A DNA stretch of 64,000 nucleotides from the NCBI GenBank assembly GCA_945925985.1, contig CAMELV010000015.1, forward strand, positions 22,657 to 86,656, given 5' to 3'. Positions 7,793 to 17,738 of this stretch are shown piece by piece (within the stretch, counting starts at the first letter, position 1; each line of letters begins with the position of its first letter). Source of the stretch: Comamonas sp. lk (GTDB lineage: Bacteria; Pseudomonadota; Gammaproteobacteria; Burkholderiales; Burkholderiaceae_C). The position numbers and the translations under genes are program-made. Under the pieces are notes generated by a model that worked only from the letters and a program-made list of their open reading frames with translations, searched no databases and was not told the DNA's origin.

Positions 7793-8113
7793 ATGCGCGC
7801 CACCCACCATGTCTACGTGATCGAGTTGTCCAAAGACGTCCTGTACGACGCCAAGTTCATGAAGTCCAATCCTGGGTACCTGCCGGGCATGCCCTGTGTT
7901 TACGTCGGAATGACGGGGCTGGACCCGGATGTCCGCTTTGACAACCACAAGGCCGGAATCCGCGCCAACAAGTACGCCAAGCGCTTTGGGCTTCGATTGA
8001 TGACGGAACTGTTCGAGCACCTCAACCCCATGCCCTATGGCGACGCCCAGTACATGGAGGTGGACCTCGGCATCCGCTTGCGAGCCCAGGGCTTCGGTGT
8101 TTGGCAAAGTTAG
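7793..8113 (+). CDS. GIY-YIG-like nuclease family protein
   Basis: This is a 106-residue protein with the two short beta-strand motifs of the GIY-YIG fold: HVYVIEL near the start and VYVGMTG about 35 residues later. An RF.NHKAG segment follows, with the Arg expected on the catalytic helix, and then a Tyr-Ala-Lys-Arg-Phe-Gly-Leu-Arg-Leu stretch. Family members cut nucleic acids in repair, homing or restriction, but many small ones have no assigned role. It lies 62 bp upstream of umuD in the same orientation, although the LexA box falls after it, so it is probably transcribed separately. The typical C-terminal Glu is plausible in MEVDLG. Confidence 0.65.
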   Translation: MRATHHVYVIELSKDVLYDAKFMKSNPGYLPGMPCVYVGMTGLDPDVRFDNHKAGIRANKYAKRFGLRLMTELFEHLNPMPYGDAQYMEVDLGIRLRAQGFGVWQS

Positions 8114-8167
8114 CGTCCGTTCCTCTATTGCCCTACCGTGTGACTCTCTTTGGCAGCCACACTTATA

Positions 8168-8183
8168 CTGTATGCATGAACAG
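8168..8183 (+). promoter_or_regulatory. LexA (SOS) box overlapping the umuD start codon
   Basis: The sequence CTGTATGCATGAACAG is a perfect CTGT-N8-ACAG LexA half-site pair and is preceded by TA, as in the extended consensus. The umuD ATG begins at 8176, inside the box, so bound repressor would block both the transcription start region and the 5' end of the message. It predicts DNA-damage induction of umuD, umuC and the downstream gene. Confidence 0.88.
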
Positions 8184-8616
8184 CTCATTGATTTCGGCTA
8201 CACCCATTCTGGCAGGTGACGGGGCACTGCCAGCCACCTTTTTGCGCGGCAGCGTCCAGGCCGGTTTCCCCTCACCAGCAGAAGACCTGGGCGCGCAGCG
8301 CATTGACCTGGCCCAGTTGCTGATCAAGCACAGCCAGGCCACCTACTTTTTGCGCGCCAGTGGCCACTCCATGACCGGGGCCGGCATCTTCGACAACGAC
8401 ATTCTGGTGGTGGACCGTGCCATCAAGCCGCGCAACACCCACATCGTGGTGGCTATCGTGGATGGGGACTTTACCGTCAAGCAGCTGTACCAACGCGCCG
8501 GGCGCGTCAAGCTCAAGGCCGCCAACCCAACCTACCCGGACATCACACCGAAGGACGGCCAGACGATCGAGATCTGGGGCGTGGTGACCAGTGCCATCAA
8601 GCAGTTCACGGTTTAG
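8176..8616 (+). CDS. umuD: UmuD, self-cleaving subunit of DNA polymerase V
   Basis: This is a 146-residue LexA-type S24 peptidase. On RecA filaments it should cleave itself at Ala29-Gly30 (QAGFPSP), using Ser65 (ASGHSM) and Lys102 (DFTVKQL), all visible at the expected spacing. The cleaved UmuD' dimer binds UmuC to form the translesion polymerase. An upstream in-frame start at 8101 would add 25 residues unlike the family and place the LexA box inside the gene, so the ATG at 8176 is chosen. It heads an SOS operon with umuC 56 bp downstream. Confidence 0.93.
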   Translation: MNSSLISATPILAGDGALPATFLRGSVQAGFPSPAEDLGAQRIDLAQLLIKHSQATYFLRASGHSMTGAGIFDNDILVVDRAIKPRNTHIVVAIVDGDFTVKQLYQRAGRVKLKAANPTYPDITPKDGQTIEIWGVVTSAIKQFTV

Positions 8617-8672
8617 CGGACCAAGGTTGAGCGGCACAGCATTCAGCAATCAAGCTGTCATGGAGTCCCCTG

Positions 8673-10001
8673 GTGTACGCCCTGGTTGACGGCAACAACT
8701 TCTACGTCAGTTGCGAGCGCATCTTCCGGCCCAGCCTCAATGGGATTGCCGCCGTGGTGCTAAGCAACAACGATGGTTGCGCCATTGCCCGCAGTAACGA
8801 GGCCAAGGCGCTGGGCATCAAGATGGGCGCACCCTGGTTTCAGATCCGGCACCTGGTGGAATCCGACGGCCTGGTGGCACTCTCAGCCAATTTTGCCCTT
8901 TACGGCGACATCAGCGACCGCATGATGAGCCTGGCCGCCGGCTTAGGTCCCACCCAAGAGGTTTACAGCATCGACGAGTCCTTTATCGGCCTCGACGGGG
9001 TGCGTGGCGACCTGGTGGCACGCAGCCACAAGGTCCGTTCCCGCATCCTGCAATGGGTGGGCATTCCCTGCGGCATTGGCATTGGCGCTACCAAGACCCT
9101 GGCCAAGCTGGCTAACCACATTGCCAAAACGGCGGAGCGCAAGCCCGGCGTCTATCCGGATCACCTGGCCCAGGTGTGCAATCTGGCCGCCTTGGCCCCG
9201 TGCGAATTGCAGGTGGTGTTCGAGGCCACCGACGTCGGCGAAGTTTGGGGTATCGGGCGGCGCATCAGCCAGCAGCTGCGCGAAGGCGGCATCCAGACGG
9301 TGCAGGACCTGGTGCACATGGACCCGGCCACGGTTCGGCGAGCCTGGTCGGTGGTGCTGGAGCGCACCGTGCGCGAATTGCAAGGCATGCCCTGCATTGG
9401 CCTGGACGATGCACCACAGCCCAAGAAAGAGATTGCCTGCACCCGCTCCTTCGGCCACCCGGTGCTGGATCTGGCTGGATTGACCCAGGCCGTCACAGAG
9501 TTTGCCAGCCGGGCGGCGGAGAAGCTGCGCAAGCAGCACTCCTTGGCCTCAGAAGTCATGGTCTTCATCCGCACCAGCCCGTTCCGACAGGATGCGCAGT
9601 ACAGCCGCTCGGTGGTGGTGCCGCTGGTGCGTCCGGCAGCGGATACCGGTGCCATCGTGCAGGCCGCCGTGCTGGGCTTGCGCGCCATCTACCGGGACGG
9701 CTTCAAGTACGCCAAGGCCGGGGTCATGCTGTTGGAACTGCAGCCGGACTCGGTGCGGCAAGGTGAGCTGGACTGGGGTGATACGGACAACGTAAGTGAC
9801 TGTCTCAGTCTGGCGCAAGCGGACGACAAGACTCGACTCATGAGCGCGCTGGACAGCATCAACCAGCGTTTTGGCAAGGGCACCATGAAGATGGCCAGTG
9901 CCGGGCTTGAGGGGGACCGCCGGGTCTGGTCGATGAAGCAGGAGCGGCGCACGCCGGCCTACACCACCTGCTGGGCGGATATTCCGGTGGCGCGGGCTTG
10001 A
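8673..10001 (+). CDS. umuC: UmuC, Y-family DNA polymerase V catalytic subunit
   Basis: This 442-residue protein is of normal UmuC length. The Y-family palm motifs are clear: YALVDGNNFYVSCE at the start (Asp6) and YSIDESF (Asp101-Glu102) for the two catalytic metals. The fingers/thumb segments, WGIGRR of the helix-hairpin-helix and a long little-finger domain follow. A C-terminal RRTPAYTTCW resembles UmuC tails. It performs error-prone synthesis past lesions with UmuD'. The start is GTG at 8673; an ATG at 8660 is out of frame. It is followed 19 bp later by a nuclease-like gene. Confidence 0.94.
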   Translation: MYALVDGNNFYVSCERIFRPSLNGIAAVVLSNNDGCAIARSNEAKALGIKMGAPWFQIRHLVESDGLVALSANFALYGDISDRMMSLAAGLGPTQEVYSIDESFIGLDGVRGDLVARSHKVRSRILQWVGIPCGIGIGATKTLAKLANHIAKTAERKPGVYPDHLAQVCNLAALAPCELQVVFEATDVGEVWGIGRRISQQLREGGIQTVQDLVHMDPATVRRAWSVVLERTVRELQGMPCIGLDDAPQPKKEIACTRSFGHPVLDLAGLTQAVTEFASRAAEKLRKQHSLASEVMVFIRTSPFRQDAQYSRSVVVPLVRPAADTGAIVQAAVLGLRAIYRDGFKYAKAGVMLLELQPDSVRQGELDWGDTDNVSDCLSLAQADDKTRLMSALDSINQRFGKGTMKMASAGLEGDRRVWSMKQERRTPAYTTCWADIPVARA

Positions 10002-10020
10002 TGAGATTGATTAACTGAAC

Positions 10021-10764
10021 ATGGCAGCTGAAGGCCCTGTCCATTTGAAACGGGTACACGCCCAGCGCCTGCGCGAGGTGTACCGCTCGGCCGGCTGGCC
10101 CTACCAGGACACGGTTGAGCTCGAGCTGCTGGCGGCCGGTTTACTGGAGCGCCTGGGCGACGGCCAAGCTCAGGAACTGATTCGAGTGACGCAAGCCGGG
10201 CTAATCTACCTGGCCGATGCGCTGGCGGGCAACCGGCAGGCGTTCTCGGCGCATGCGGCGCTGGTGGGCCAGGTGGCACAAGCCATGCTGCGCGACGGCC
10301 GCATCGTCTGGACGGCGCTGGAGTTGAGGGCCAGGCTGCCCGACAGCCCGGATACGCCCTCGGGCTGGAAGACCTGCAAGCCCGATGTGTACTCCATCCG
10401 CAACAGCTCACGCCCGGACCACCTGGAGCCCATCGTGCATGAGATCAAGGTCAGCCGGGCCGACCTGCTGGGTGACCTCAAACGCCCGCAAAAGCGCCAG
10501 GCCTATCTGGATGTGGGTGGCCAGTGCTGGTACGTGCTGGGCTGCGACAGTCGTGGCCGAGACATCGCCAGTGCCGACGAGATTCCAATCGAATGCGGGG
10601 TCATGCTGTGCAAAGACCAGCGACTGAGCGTGCTGCGGGCGGCGCCCAAACGGCCGGTGCGGCATCTGCCCTTTGGCGTCTGGATGGCGTTGGCCAAGGC
10701 GACGCCAGTGAAGGCGCATGCCGTGATGGTTGATGGCTTGCGGGATCAGGCGCCGTTGGTATAA
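10021..10764 (+). CDS. PD-(D/E)XK nuclease-like protein in the umuDC operon
   Basis: This 247-residue protein has an N-terminal helical, possibly winged-helix region (about residues 15-70). The C-terminal half has the layout of a PD-(D/E)XK nuclease: Glu101 on a helix, then KPDVYSI (Asp122), then HEIKVSRADLLGD (Glu141-x-Lys143), then CWYVLG as the next strand. The layout resembles MmcB-type DNA repair proteins. It begins 19 bp after umuC and should share the LexA-controlled promoter. A role in processing damaged DNA is inferred from fold and location; no characterised homologue is recognised. Confidence 0.6.
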   Translation: MAAEGPVHLKRVHAQRLREVYRSAGWPYQDTVELELLAAGLLERLGDGQAQELIRVTQAGLIYLADALAGNRQAFSAHAALVGQVAQAMLRDGRIVWTALELRARLPDSPDTPSGWKTCKPDVYSIRNSSRPDHLEPIVHEIKVSRADLLGDLKRPQKRQAYLDVGGQCWYVLGCDSRGRDIASADEIPIECGVMLCKDQRLSVLRAAPKRPVRHLPFGVWMALAKATPVKAHAVMVDGLRDQAPLV

Positions 10765-10824
10765 GGCCAAACACCCAAAACGCGGCCAAGTCCGAAATTG
10801 GTCTATCCTGCGTGACCCAACACC

Positions 10825-11574
10825 ATGAAGACAGACATCAAAACTTCCAGCTCCAGCCTGGCGCGGCGCACGATGCTCACCGGGCTCGCTCTCCTGGCCG
10901 GCGCTGTCGGCTGGCGGGCGTTGCCAGGCCGGGCAGGTGAAGCGGCTGCTCTTGTTCCGCCACTCATTGACACGACTGAGCTTCCACCTGCAGCGGGCAC
11001 CAGCACGTCTGACACCGCCGTCCTCGCCGGCGGTTGCTTTTGGGGCGTTCAGGGTGTCTTCCAGCACGTTCTGGGCGTCACCCGCGCCGTCTCGGGCTAC
11101 GCCGGTGGTGATGCCAGCACCGCCAACTACGACGCCGTAGGTTCCGGCAGCACCGGTCATGCCGAGGCCGTGCGCATTAGCTTTGACCCGAGACTGGTGA
11201 GTTTTGCGCAATTGCTGCAGATTTACTTTTCTGTCGCGCACGACCCAACTCAGCTCAATCGTCAGGGGCCGGACAGCGGCACGCAGTACCGGTCTGCCGT
11301 GTTTGCGCAGAACGCTGAACAGGGACGTGTCGCCCGGGCCTATATTGCGCAGTTAAACCAGACAAACGTTTTCGGCACACGCATCGTGACCACGGTGGAG
11401 TTGAACAAATCGTTCTTTGATGCCGAGGCTTACCATCAGGATTACCTGATGCTGAACCCCGAAGAACCCTACATCGTGATCTACGACTTGCCGAAGGTCG
11501 GCAATCTAAAAAGCTGGTTCCCCAAGCACTACCGCGCCAAACCTGTGCTGGTAGGTTCGCAAGCAATGCCTTGA
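10825..11574 (+). CDS. msrA: Exported peptide-methionine (S)-S-oxide reductase
   Basis: This 249-residue protein contains the MsrA signature GGCFWG with the catalytic Cys, followed by VSGYAGG, GHAEAVRI and HDPTQLNRQG, and ends with a typical AYHQDYL segment. It reduces methionine-S-sulfoxide in oxidised proteins. The N-terminus carries a twin-arginine-like signal (ARRTMLTGLALLAG), so the enzyme probably works in the periplasm, unlike the cytosolic E. coli MsrA. It is a single gene about 60 bp after the SOS cassette, and whether it shares that promoter is not visible. Confidence 0.93.
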   Translation: MKTDIKTSSSSLARRTMLTGLALLAGAVGWRALPGRAGEAAALVPPLIDTTELPPAAGTSTSDTAVLAGGCFWGVQGVFQHVLGVTRAVSGYAGGDASTANYDAVGSGSTGHAEAVRISFDPRLVSFAQLLQIYFSVAHDPTQLNRQGPDSGTQYRSAVFAQNAEQGRVARAYIAQLNQTNVFGTRIVTTVELNKSFFDAEAYHQDYLMLNPEEPYIVIYDLPKVGNLKSWFPKHYRAKPVLVGSQAMP

Positions 11575-11653
11575 GAACCCTGAGTGCGGCCATGAGCTAC
11601 AGCAAGGGTTGAGCCATGGGTGCCGCTGGCCTACCCGGTTATCCTCTAAGCCC

Positions 11654-12211
11654 ATGACGATGATGGATCCCGACCAACTGGCGATGGCCCGTGCCCAGTG
11701 GCGCTGGCGGGGCACGGGGCGCCCACCGTTCGCCGACCTGCCCGGGCCAGGGCAGATGTCCGTCTGGGACTTTCCGCGCCCGCCAGAGCTGGTGCACGAC
11801 CCGCGCGACATCGTGGTGCACTGGGGCGAGCGCGAGATTGCACGAACCTGCGGCGCCTGGGCAGTGCTAGAGACCGCGCATCCCCCGACCTTCTACCTGC
11901 CGCTGGCCGACGTGGCGCGTGAGCTGCTCCAGCCAGCGGGGAATGGCTCGTTCTGCGAATGGAAAGGCCCGGCGCGCTACTGGCATCTGGTGGACGACGA
12001 TCGCCGCCTGGCCATGGTCGCCTGGAGCTACCCGCAGCCCCTGCCGGGCGCTGAGCCGTTGGCCGATTGCGTGGCCTTCTACGCTCACCATCTCGACTGC
12101 AGCGTTGGTGGCGCCAGGGTGACGCCCCAGGAAGGCGATTTCTATGGCGGCTGGATCACCCCCGACTTGGCCGGGCCCTTCAAGGGCGGACCCGGCAGCG
12201 GCAATTGGTAA
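11654..12211 (+). CDS. DUF427 domain protein
   Basis: This is a 185-residue protein of the DUF427 family, identified by VWDFPRPP, the strand HDPRDIVVHWGEREIA, then ETAHPPTFYLPLADV and FCEWKGPARYWHL. This small beta-sandwich (a tandem-repeat-like fold) is common in actinobacteria and proteobacteria and has no proven function. The C-terminus is unusual for the minimal domain: an extra Trp-rich segment ends in GPFKGGPGSGNW. The ATG at 11654 is preferred over a TTG at 11609, whose leading residues look random. It converges with the oxygenase gene on the other strand. Confidence 0.82.
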   Translation: MTMMDPDQLAMARAQWRWRGTGRPPFADLPGPGQMSVWDFPRPPELVHDPRDIVVHWGEREIARTCGAWAVLETAHPPTFYLPLADVARELLQPAGNGSFCEWKGPARYWHLVDDDRRLAMVAWSYPQPLPGAEPLADCVAFYAHHLDCSVGGARVTPQEGDFYGGWITPDLAGPFKGGPGSGNW

Positions 12212-12218
12212 TCAAGCT

Positions 12219-12234
12219 GGCTCAGCGCTGAGCC
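12219..12234. terminator. 16-bp perfect palindrome between convergent genes
   Basis: GGCTCAGCGCTGAGCC is a perfect palindrome 8 bp after the DUF427 stop and 16 bp before the oxygenase stop. It could fold into a hairpin in either transcript and act as a shared terminator. There is no U-tract on either side and a perfect palindrome leaves no loop, so this is tentative. Confidence 0.3.
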
Positions 12235-12249
12235 GTAGCCCCGGCACCG

Positions 12250-13311
12250 TCAGGCATTGGCAGCGGGTGGCAGCGGCGTTATGGCAGACGCCGGGGGAGG
12301 CCCGAGCGGCCTGCGCAGATGCGCGATGCCGCGCTGTTCCACGAATTGGGTGGTGGTGTCCCACAGATGGTCACCAAAGTAGAAGGGGGCGAAGGGCTTG
12401 GCCCCTGCCAGCGGCAGCGGCGCAATGACGGCGTCAACCCCAGCCTCATAGAAAAACGGGATGGAATGCCGTTCACGCCCATTTCCCAGCACCCGGTGAA
12501 CCGTCGCACGGATGGCCCCGCCGGTCCAGCGCTCCAGCACCTTGCCAAAGTTGACAGCGAGGGAGGCTTCCTCGGGCGTAACGTCTATCCAGGTGCCGTC
12601 CAGATGCTGGGCCTGCAGGCCGTCCACCCCGTCTTGCGCCAGCAGGGTGATAAAGCCAGTGTCGACATGAGCCCGCGCCAGCAGGTAATGGGCGTTGCCC
12701 TGATGGACGGCCCAGACCTCGGCGGCGGCGCCTTCGAAAGACTCTGGCGGCCGCACCGGGTAATGCAGCAGGCGCAAGGTTGAAACACCGCCCTTGAAAG
12801 CGGCGTCAAAGCAGTGTTCGGGCAGTCCGAGCCCGCGTGCCACCGAATGCATCAGCGCCTCGGACAGGCGGATCATGGCCAGGTAGTAGTCCCGGGCGCA
12901 GGCATGCCAACCCGGCAGCCTGTCCTCGGGCGGCAAGGGCGTGGCCTCGCGCAGCGGATCGCGGGGGTCCACCACACCGGGCCCGTAGGCGATGTCCGGC
13001 CCCATGTCGATGCCCTGCTTATAGGTAGGCAGACCGTTCTGCAGCGGAAACCAACCCCGGTAGACATTGGCTTGCGCCGGGTCGAAGTTCCAGCGCCACA
13101 ATTTTCGGATGTCGGCCTCGGGCAGTGCGAACAGGCTGAGCAGCAGGCGCCGCCGGGTCGGGCTGAGCACGGCCCAGTGGGGCAAGCCGGTGATGACCAG
13201 CATGCCCTCAGATCGGGCGGCCGTCAGAATGGCCTGATCCACCGCAGAGCGGGCCGCCAGGTCTTGCCCGAACAGGGCGCTGATGTCGATCCGCGGGATG
13301 TTGTGTTCCAA
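12250..13311 (-). CDS. Fe(II)/2-oxoglutarate-dependent oxygenase, isopenicillin-N-synthase-like
   Basis: This is a 353-residue member of the IPNS/2OG-Fe(II) oxygenase superfamily. The N-terminal DIOX_N region starts with IPRIDISAL. The jelly-roll core holds the iron triad His215-x-Asp217 (RAHVDTGFITLL) and His272 (TVHRVL), and R281-x-S283 would bind the 2-oxoglutarate carboxylate. Bacterial members hydroxylate or cleave small molecules, and some make ethylene. The substrate here is unknown. It is followed 46 bp later (upstream in coordinates for its strand) by fadH in the same direction, so the two may be cotranscribed. Confidence 0.85.
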   Translation of the reverse strand: MEHNIPRIDISALFGQDLAARSAVDQAILTAARSEGMLVITGLPHWAVLSPTRRRLLLSLFALPEADIRKLWRWNFDPAQANVYRGWFPLQNGLPTYKQGIDMGPDIAYGPGVVDPRDPLREATPLPPEDRLPGWHACARDYYLAMIRLSEALMHSVARGLGLPEHCFDAAFKGGVSTLRLLHYPVRPPESFEGAAAEVWAVHQGNAHYLLARAHVDTGFITLLAQDGVDGLQAQHLDGTWIDVTPEEASLAVNFGKVLERWTGGAIRATVHRVLGNGRERHSIPFFYEAGVDAVIAPLPLAGAKPFAPFYFGDHLWDTTTQFVEQRGIAHLRRPLGPPPASAITPLPPAANA

Positions 13312-13357
13312 AGGGGCCTCGCAGTGATTGGGGGTGGCGTTGTTAGCTTTGCAAGAC

Positions 13358-15445
<2,088 letters not shown>

Positions 15446-15513
15446 TCATGAGTGCCCCTGCTCGTGCAAGCAGACTTCTATACTTGCATTACCAAGCAAA
15501 GAGTGACCTGCCC

Positions 15514-16110
15514 ATGACCCAACCTAGCCCAATGCAACTCGGCAACGCCTCCGTCGAAGACCGTGCTAAGGCCATGGAGCAGGCGCTGGAGGCTCGCGGC
15601 TGGGAGCCAGCAAACTTTGTGGGAGAGCAGGGACAGCTGATTGACGAGCAGTGGTTGCCGGCCAACGGGGCAAGGGTTGTCGCCAGAGCCTGGACCGATT
15701 CGCCATTTCGACAACGCTTGCTCAGCAATGGCCGCGCGGCCGTGGCTGAACTCGGGCTGGGCATGCCGCCGCACCACCGGCATTTGGTGGCGCTGGAAAA
15801 CACCCCCACCGTGCATAACGTGATCTGCTGCACCCTGTGCTCGTGCACCGCTTTTACCATCATCGGCATCCCACCCGACTGGTACAAAGACCTTGAATAC
15901 CGGGCCCGCGTGGTGCGGCAGTCCCGCACGGTGCTCAAAGAGATGGGCCTGACACTGCCGCCCGAGACTGAAATCCGGGTGTGGGACACCACAGCCGATA
16001 CCCGTTACATCGTGTTGCCCGAACAGCCGCCCAACACGCGGGGCTGGCCGCTGGAACGGTTGGCCGAATTGGTCACCCGTGACGGCATGATCGGCGTGGC
16101 GCGCCTCTAA
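15514..16110 (+). CDS. nthA: Nitrile hydratase alpha subunit, cobalt type
   Basis: This 198-residue protein carries the metal claw CTLCSC (Cys106, Cys109, Ser110, Cys111). Thr between the first two cysteines marks the cobalt-type enzyme, whereas iron-type enzymes have Ser. The rest matches the family: ARVVARAWTD, IPPDWYKDLEYRARVVRQ, EIRVWDTTAD and LVTRDGMIGVARL. It hydrates nitriles to amides together with the beta subunit 13 bp downstream. Residues after the claw read TAFTIIG rather than the common YPWPxLG, so the substrate pocket differs from the classic enzymes. Thiocyanate hydrolase gamma is an alternative, but the alpha-beta gene order argues for nitrile hydratase. Confidence 0.9.
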   Translation: MTQPSPMQLGNASVEDRAKAMEQALEARGWEPANFVGEQGQLIDEQWLPANGARVVARAWTDSPFRQRLLSNGRAAVAELGLGMPPHHRHLVALENTPTVHNVICCTLCSCTAFTIIGIPPDWYKDLEYRARVVRQSRTVLKEMGLTLPPETEIRVWDTTADTRYIVLPEQPPNTRGWPLERLAELVTRDGMIGVARL

Positions 16111-16123
16111 AAGGAGTCAGACC

Positions 16124-16738
16124 ATGGACGGCATGCATGATTTAGGTGGCAAACAGGGTTTTGGACCGGTTCGTTATGCGCCAGAGGCGGCGGCTTTTCA
16201 TGCGCCTTGGGAGAGGCGAGTCAACGCGCTGTACTCACTGGCGGTCAGGCGGGGGCTATTCAATATGGACGAGTACCGGCATGCGATCGAACGCATGGAG
16301 CCGCGCCATTACCTCAACGCCAGCTATTACGAGCGGACCCTGACCAGCCTGGCTACGTTATGCGTTGAAAAATCGGTGGTGAGCCTGGCTGAGCTAGAGC
16401 AGCTCGCTCAAGGCGCATTTCCGCTGGCGCTGCCCAGTGCCGATGGGCGCAGTAACGTGGCCGACCGTGAAGTCTTCAAACTGGGGGACTCGGTGCGGGT
16501 CAGAGCCGACTTGGTGCCCGGTCATGTGCGCATGCCGGCCTACATCCGTGGCAAGGTCGGCGTGGTGGTGGGCGAGTCGCCAGCCTACCCGTTCCCAGAC
16601 GCGCACGCTCATGGTGTGGTGGCATCTGATGAGCCGACCTACGATGTGCGTTTTGACGCCCTGCACCTGTGGCCCGACTCAGCCGACCCGGCGTTTGTGC
16701 ATGTTGGGTTGTTCCAGAGCTATCTGGAGCGGCCCTGA
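16124..16738 (+). CDS. nthB: Nitrile hydratase beta subunit
   Basis: This 204-residue partner of the alpha subunit opens with the family's MDGMHDLGGKQGFGPV. It has the helical N-terminal arm (YYERTLTSL) and a C-terminal SH3-like barrel starting at KLGDSVRVRADL, with GHVRMPAYIRGKVG and TYDVRFDALHLW. It is about 20 residues shorter than many beta subunits, mainly in the linker. It lies 13 bp after nthA with an AGGAG ribosome-binding site. No cobalt-inserting activator gene (P14K/NhlE type) and no amidase follows, as is usual; the next gene is convergent. Confidence 0.9.
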   Translation: MDGMHDLGGKQGFGPVRYAPEAAAFHAPWERRVNALYSLAVRRGLFNMDEYRHAIERMEPRHYLNASYYERTLTSLATLCVEKSVVSLAELEQLAQGAFPLALPSADGRSNVADREVFKLGDSVRVRADLVPGHVRMPAYIRGKVGVVVGESPAYPFPDAHAHGVVASDEPTYDVRFDALHLWPDSADPAFVHVGLFQSYLERP

Positions 16739-16763
16739 TGCCTGTGCACCAGGGATAGACAGC

Positions 16764-17738
16764 TCAGGCCAGGTACTTGGCGAACTGGGCAATGTCGATG
16801 TTGCCGCCTGAAATGAGCACGCCCACGCGCTTGCCGCGCACGTCCACCACGCCTTGCATGGCTGCGGCCATGGCCAGCGCCCCCGTGGGCTCGATCACCA
16901 TCTTCATGCGCGCTGCTGCAAAGCGCATCGCGTCAACCAGCTGCGCATCGCTGACAGTCACGATGTCATCCACCAGGGTTTGAATCACTGGAAAGGTGAG
17001 CTGCCCGACCTGCTGCGTCTGGGCCCCGTCGGCAATCGTTCGGGGCGTGTCAATTTTCACCATGCGACCCAGCTGTTTGCTTTGCTGCACATCGTTGCCG
17101 GCTTCGGGTTCGACCCCGATCACCCGGCAATCCGGGCTCAGCTGCTGCGCCACCACTGCGCAGCCAGAGAGCAGCCCGCCGCCACCCAGGCAGACCAGCA
17201 ACAGGTCCAGTGGCCCTGTGTCTTCAAACAACTCGATGGCGGCCGTGCCCTGGCCGGCCATCACGTGGGCATGGTCATAGGGGGGTATGAGCGTCATGCC
17301 ACGCTCTTGTGCCAGTTGCCGCCCGATCGCTTCGCGGTCTTGCGTGTAGCGGTCATAGGTGATCACTTCGGCGCCATAGCCGCGTGTTGCTGTCATCTTG
17401 ACGGCGGGCGAGTCCAGTGGCATGACGATGGCAGCCGGAATGCCCAGCACTTGCGCCGACAGTGCCAGGCCCTGCGCGTGATTACCTGAACTGAACGCGC
17501 ACACGCCGCTTTTCCGCTGTTCTGGCGTGAATTGCGCCAGGGCGTTGTAGGCGCCGCGAAACTTGAAGGCGCCCATGCGTTGGAAGTTTTCGCATTTAAA
17601 AAACAGTTGTGCCCCAGTGAGCGCGTTCGCGGTTTGGGACGTATGCACCGGGGTGCGGTGCGCCACGCCCTGTAGTCGGGCGTGTGCCGCGGCCACATCG
17701 GCGTAGTTAATGGCCAGTTGTGTGGCGGGCGACCTCAT
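16764..17738 (-). CDS. PLP-dependent threonine/serine dehydratase-like enzyme
   Basis: This 324-residue fold-type II PLP enzyme has Lys59 in GAFKFRGAYNAL as the Schiff-base lysine. It also shows SSGNHAQGLA for the cofactor phosphate-side loop, LGGGGLLSG as the glycine loop and SGGNID near the C-terminus. It lacks the regulatory ACT domain of biosynthetic IlvA. The closest types are catabolic threonine dehydratase, serine racemase and threo-3-hydroxyaspartate ammonia-lyase, and the sequence alone does not choose among them. Its start overlaps the stop of the VOC gene by 4 bp, so the two form an operon with the VOC gene first. Confidence 0.9.
   Translation of the reverse strand: MRSPATQLAINYADVAAAHARLQGVAHRTPVHTSQTANALTGAQLFFKCENFQRMGAFKFRGAYNALAQFTPEQRKSGVCAFSSGNHAQGLALSAQVLGIPAAIVMPLDSPAVKMTATRGYGAEVITYDRYTQDREAIGRQLAQERGMTLIPPYDHAHVMAGQGTAAIELFEDTGPLDLLLVCLGGGGLLSGCAVVAQQLSPDCRVIGVEPEAGNDVQQSKQLGRMVKIDTPRTIADGAQTQQVGQLTFPVIQTLVDDIVTVSDAQLVDAMRFAAARMKMVIEPTGALAMAAAMQGVVDVRGKRVGVLISGGNIDIAQFAKYLA

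Noticed and set aside
7664..8188. 174-codon minus-strand frame opposite the GIY-YIG and umuD region
   Set aside because: It is antisense to the GIY-YIG gene, and its tail 'AGIEPTT' is the typical false translation of a tRNA T-arm read backwards, not a protein motif.
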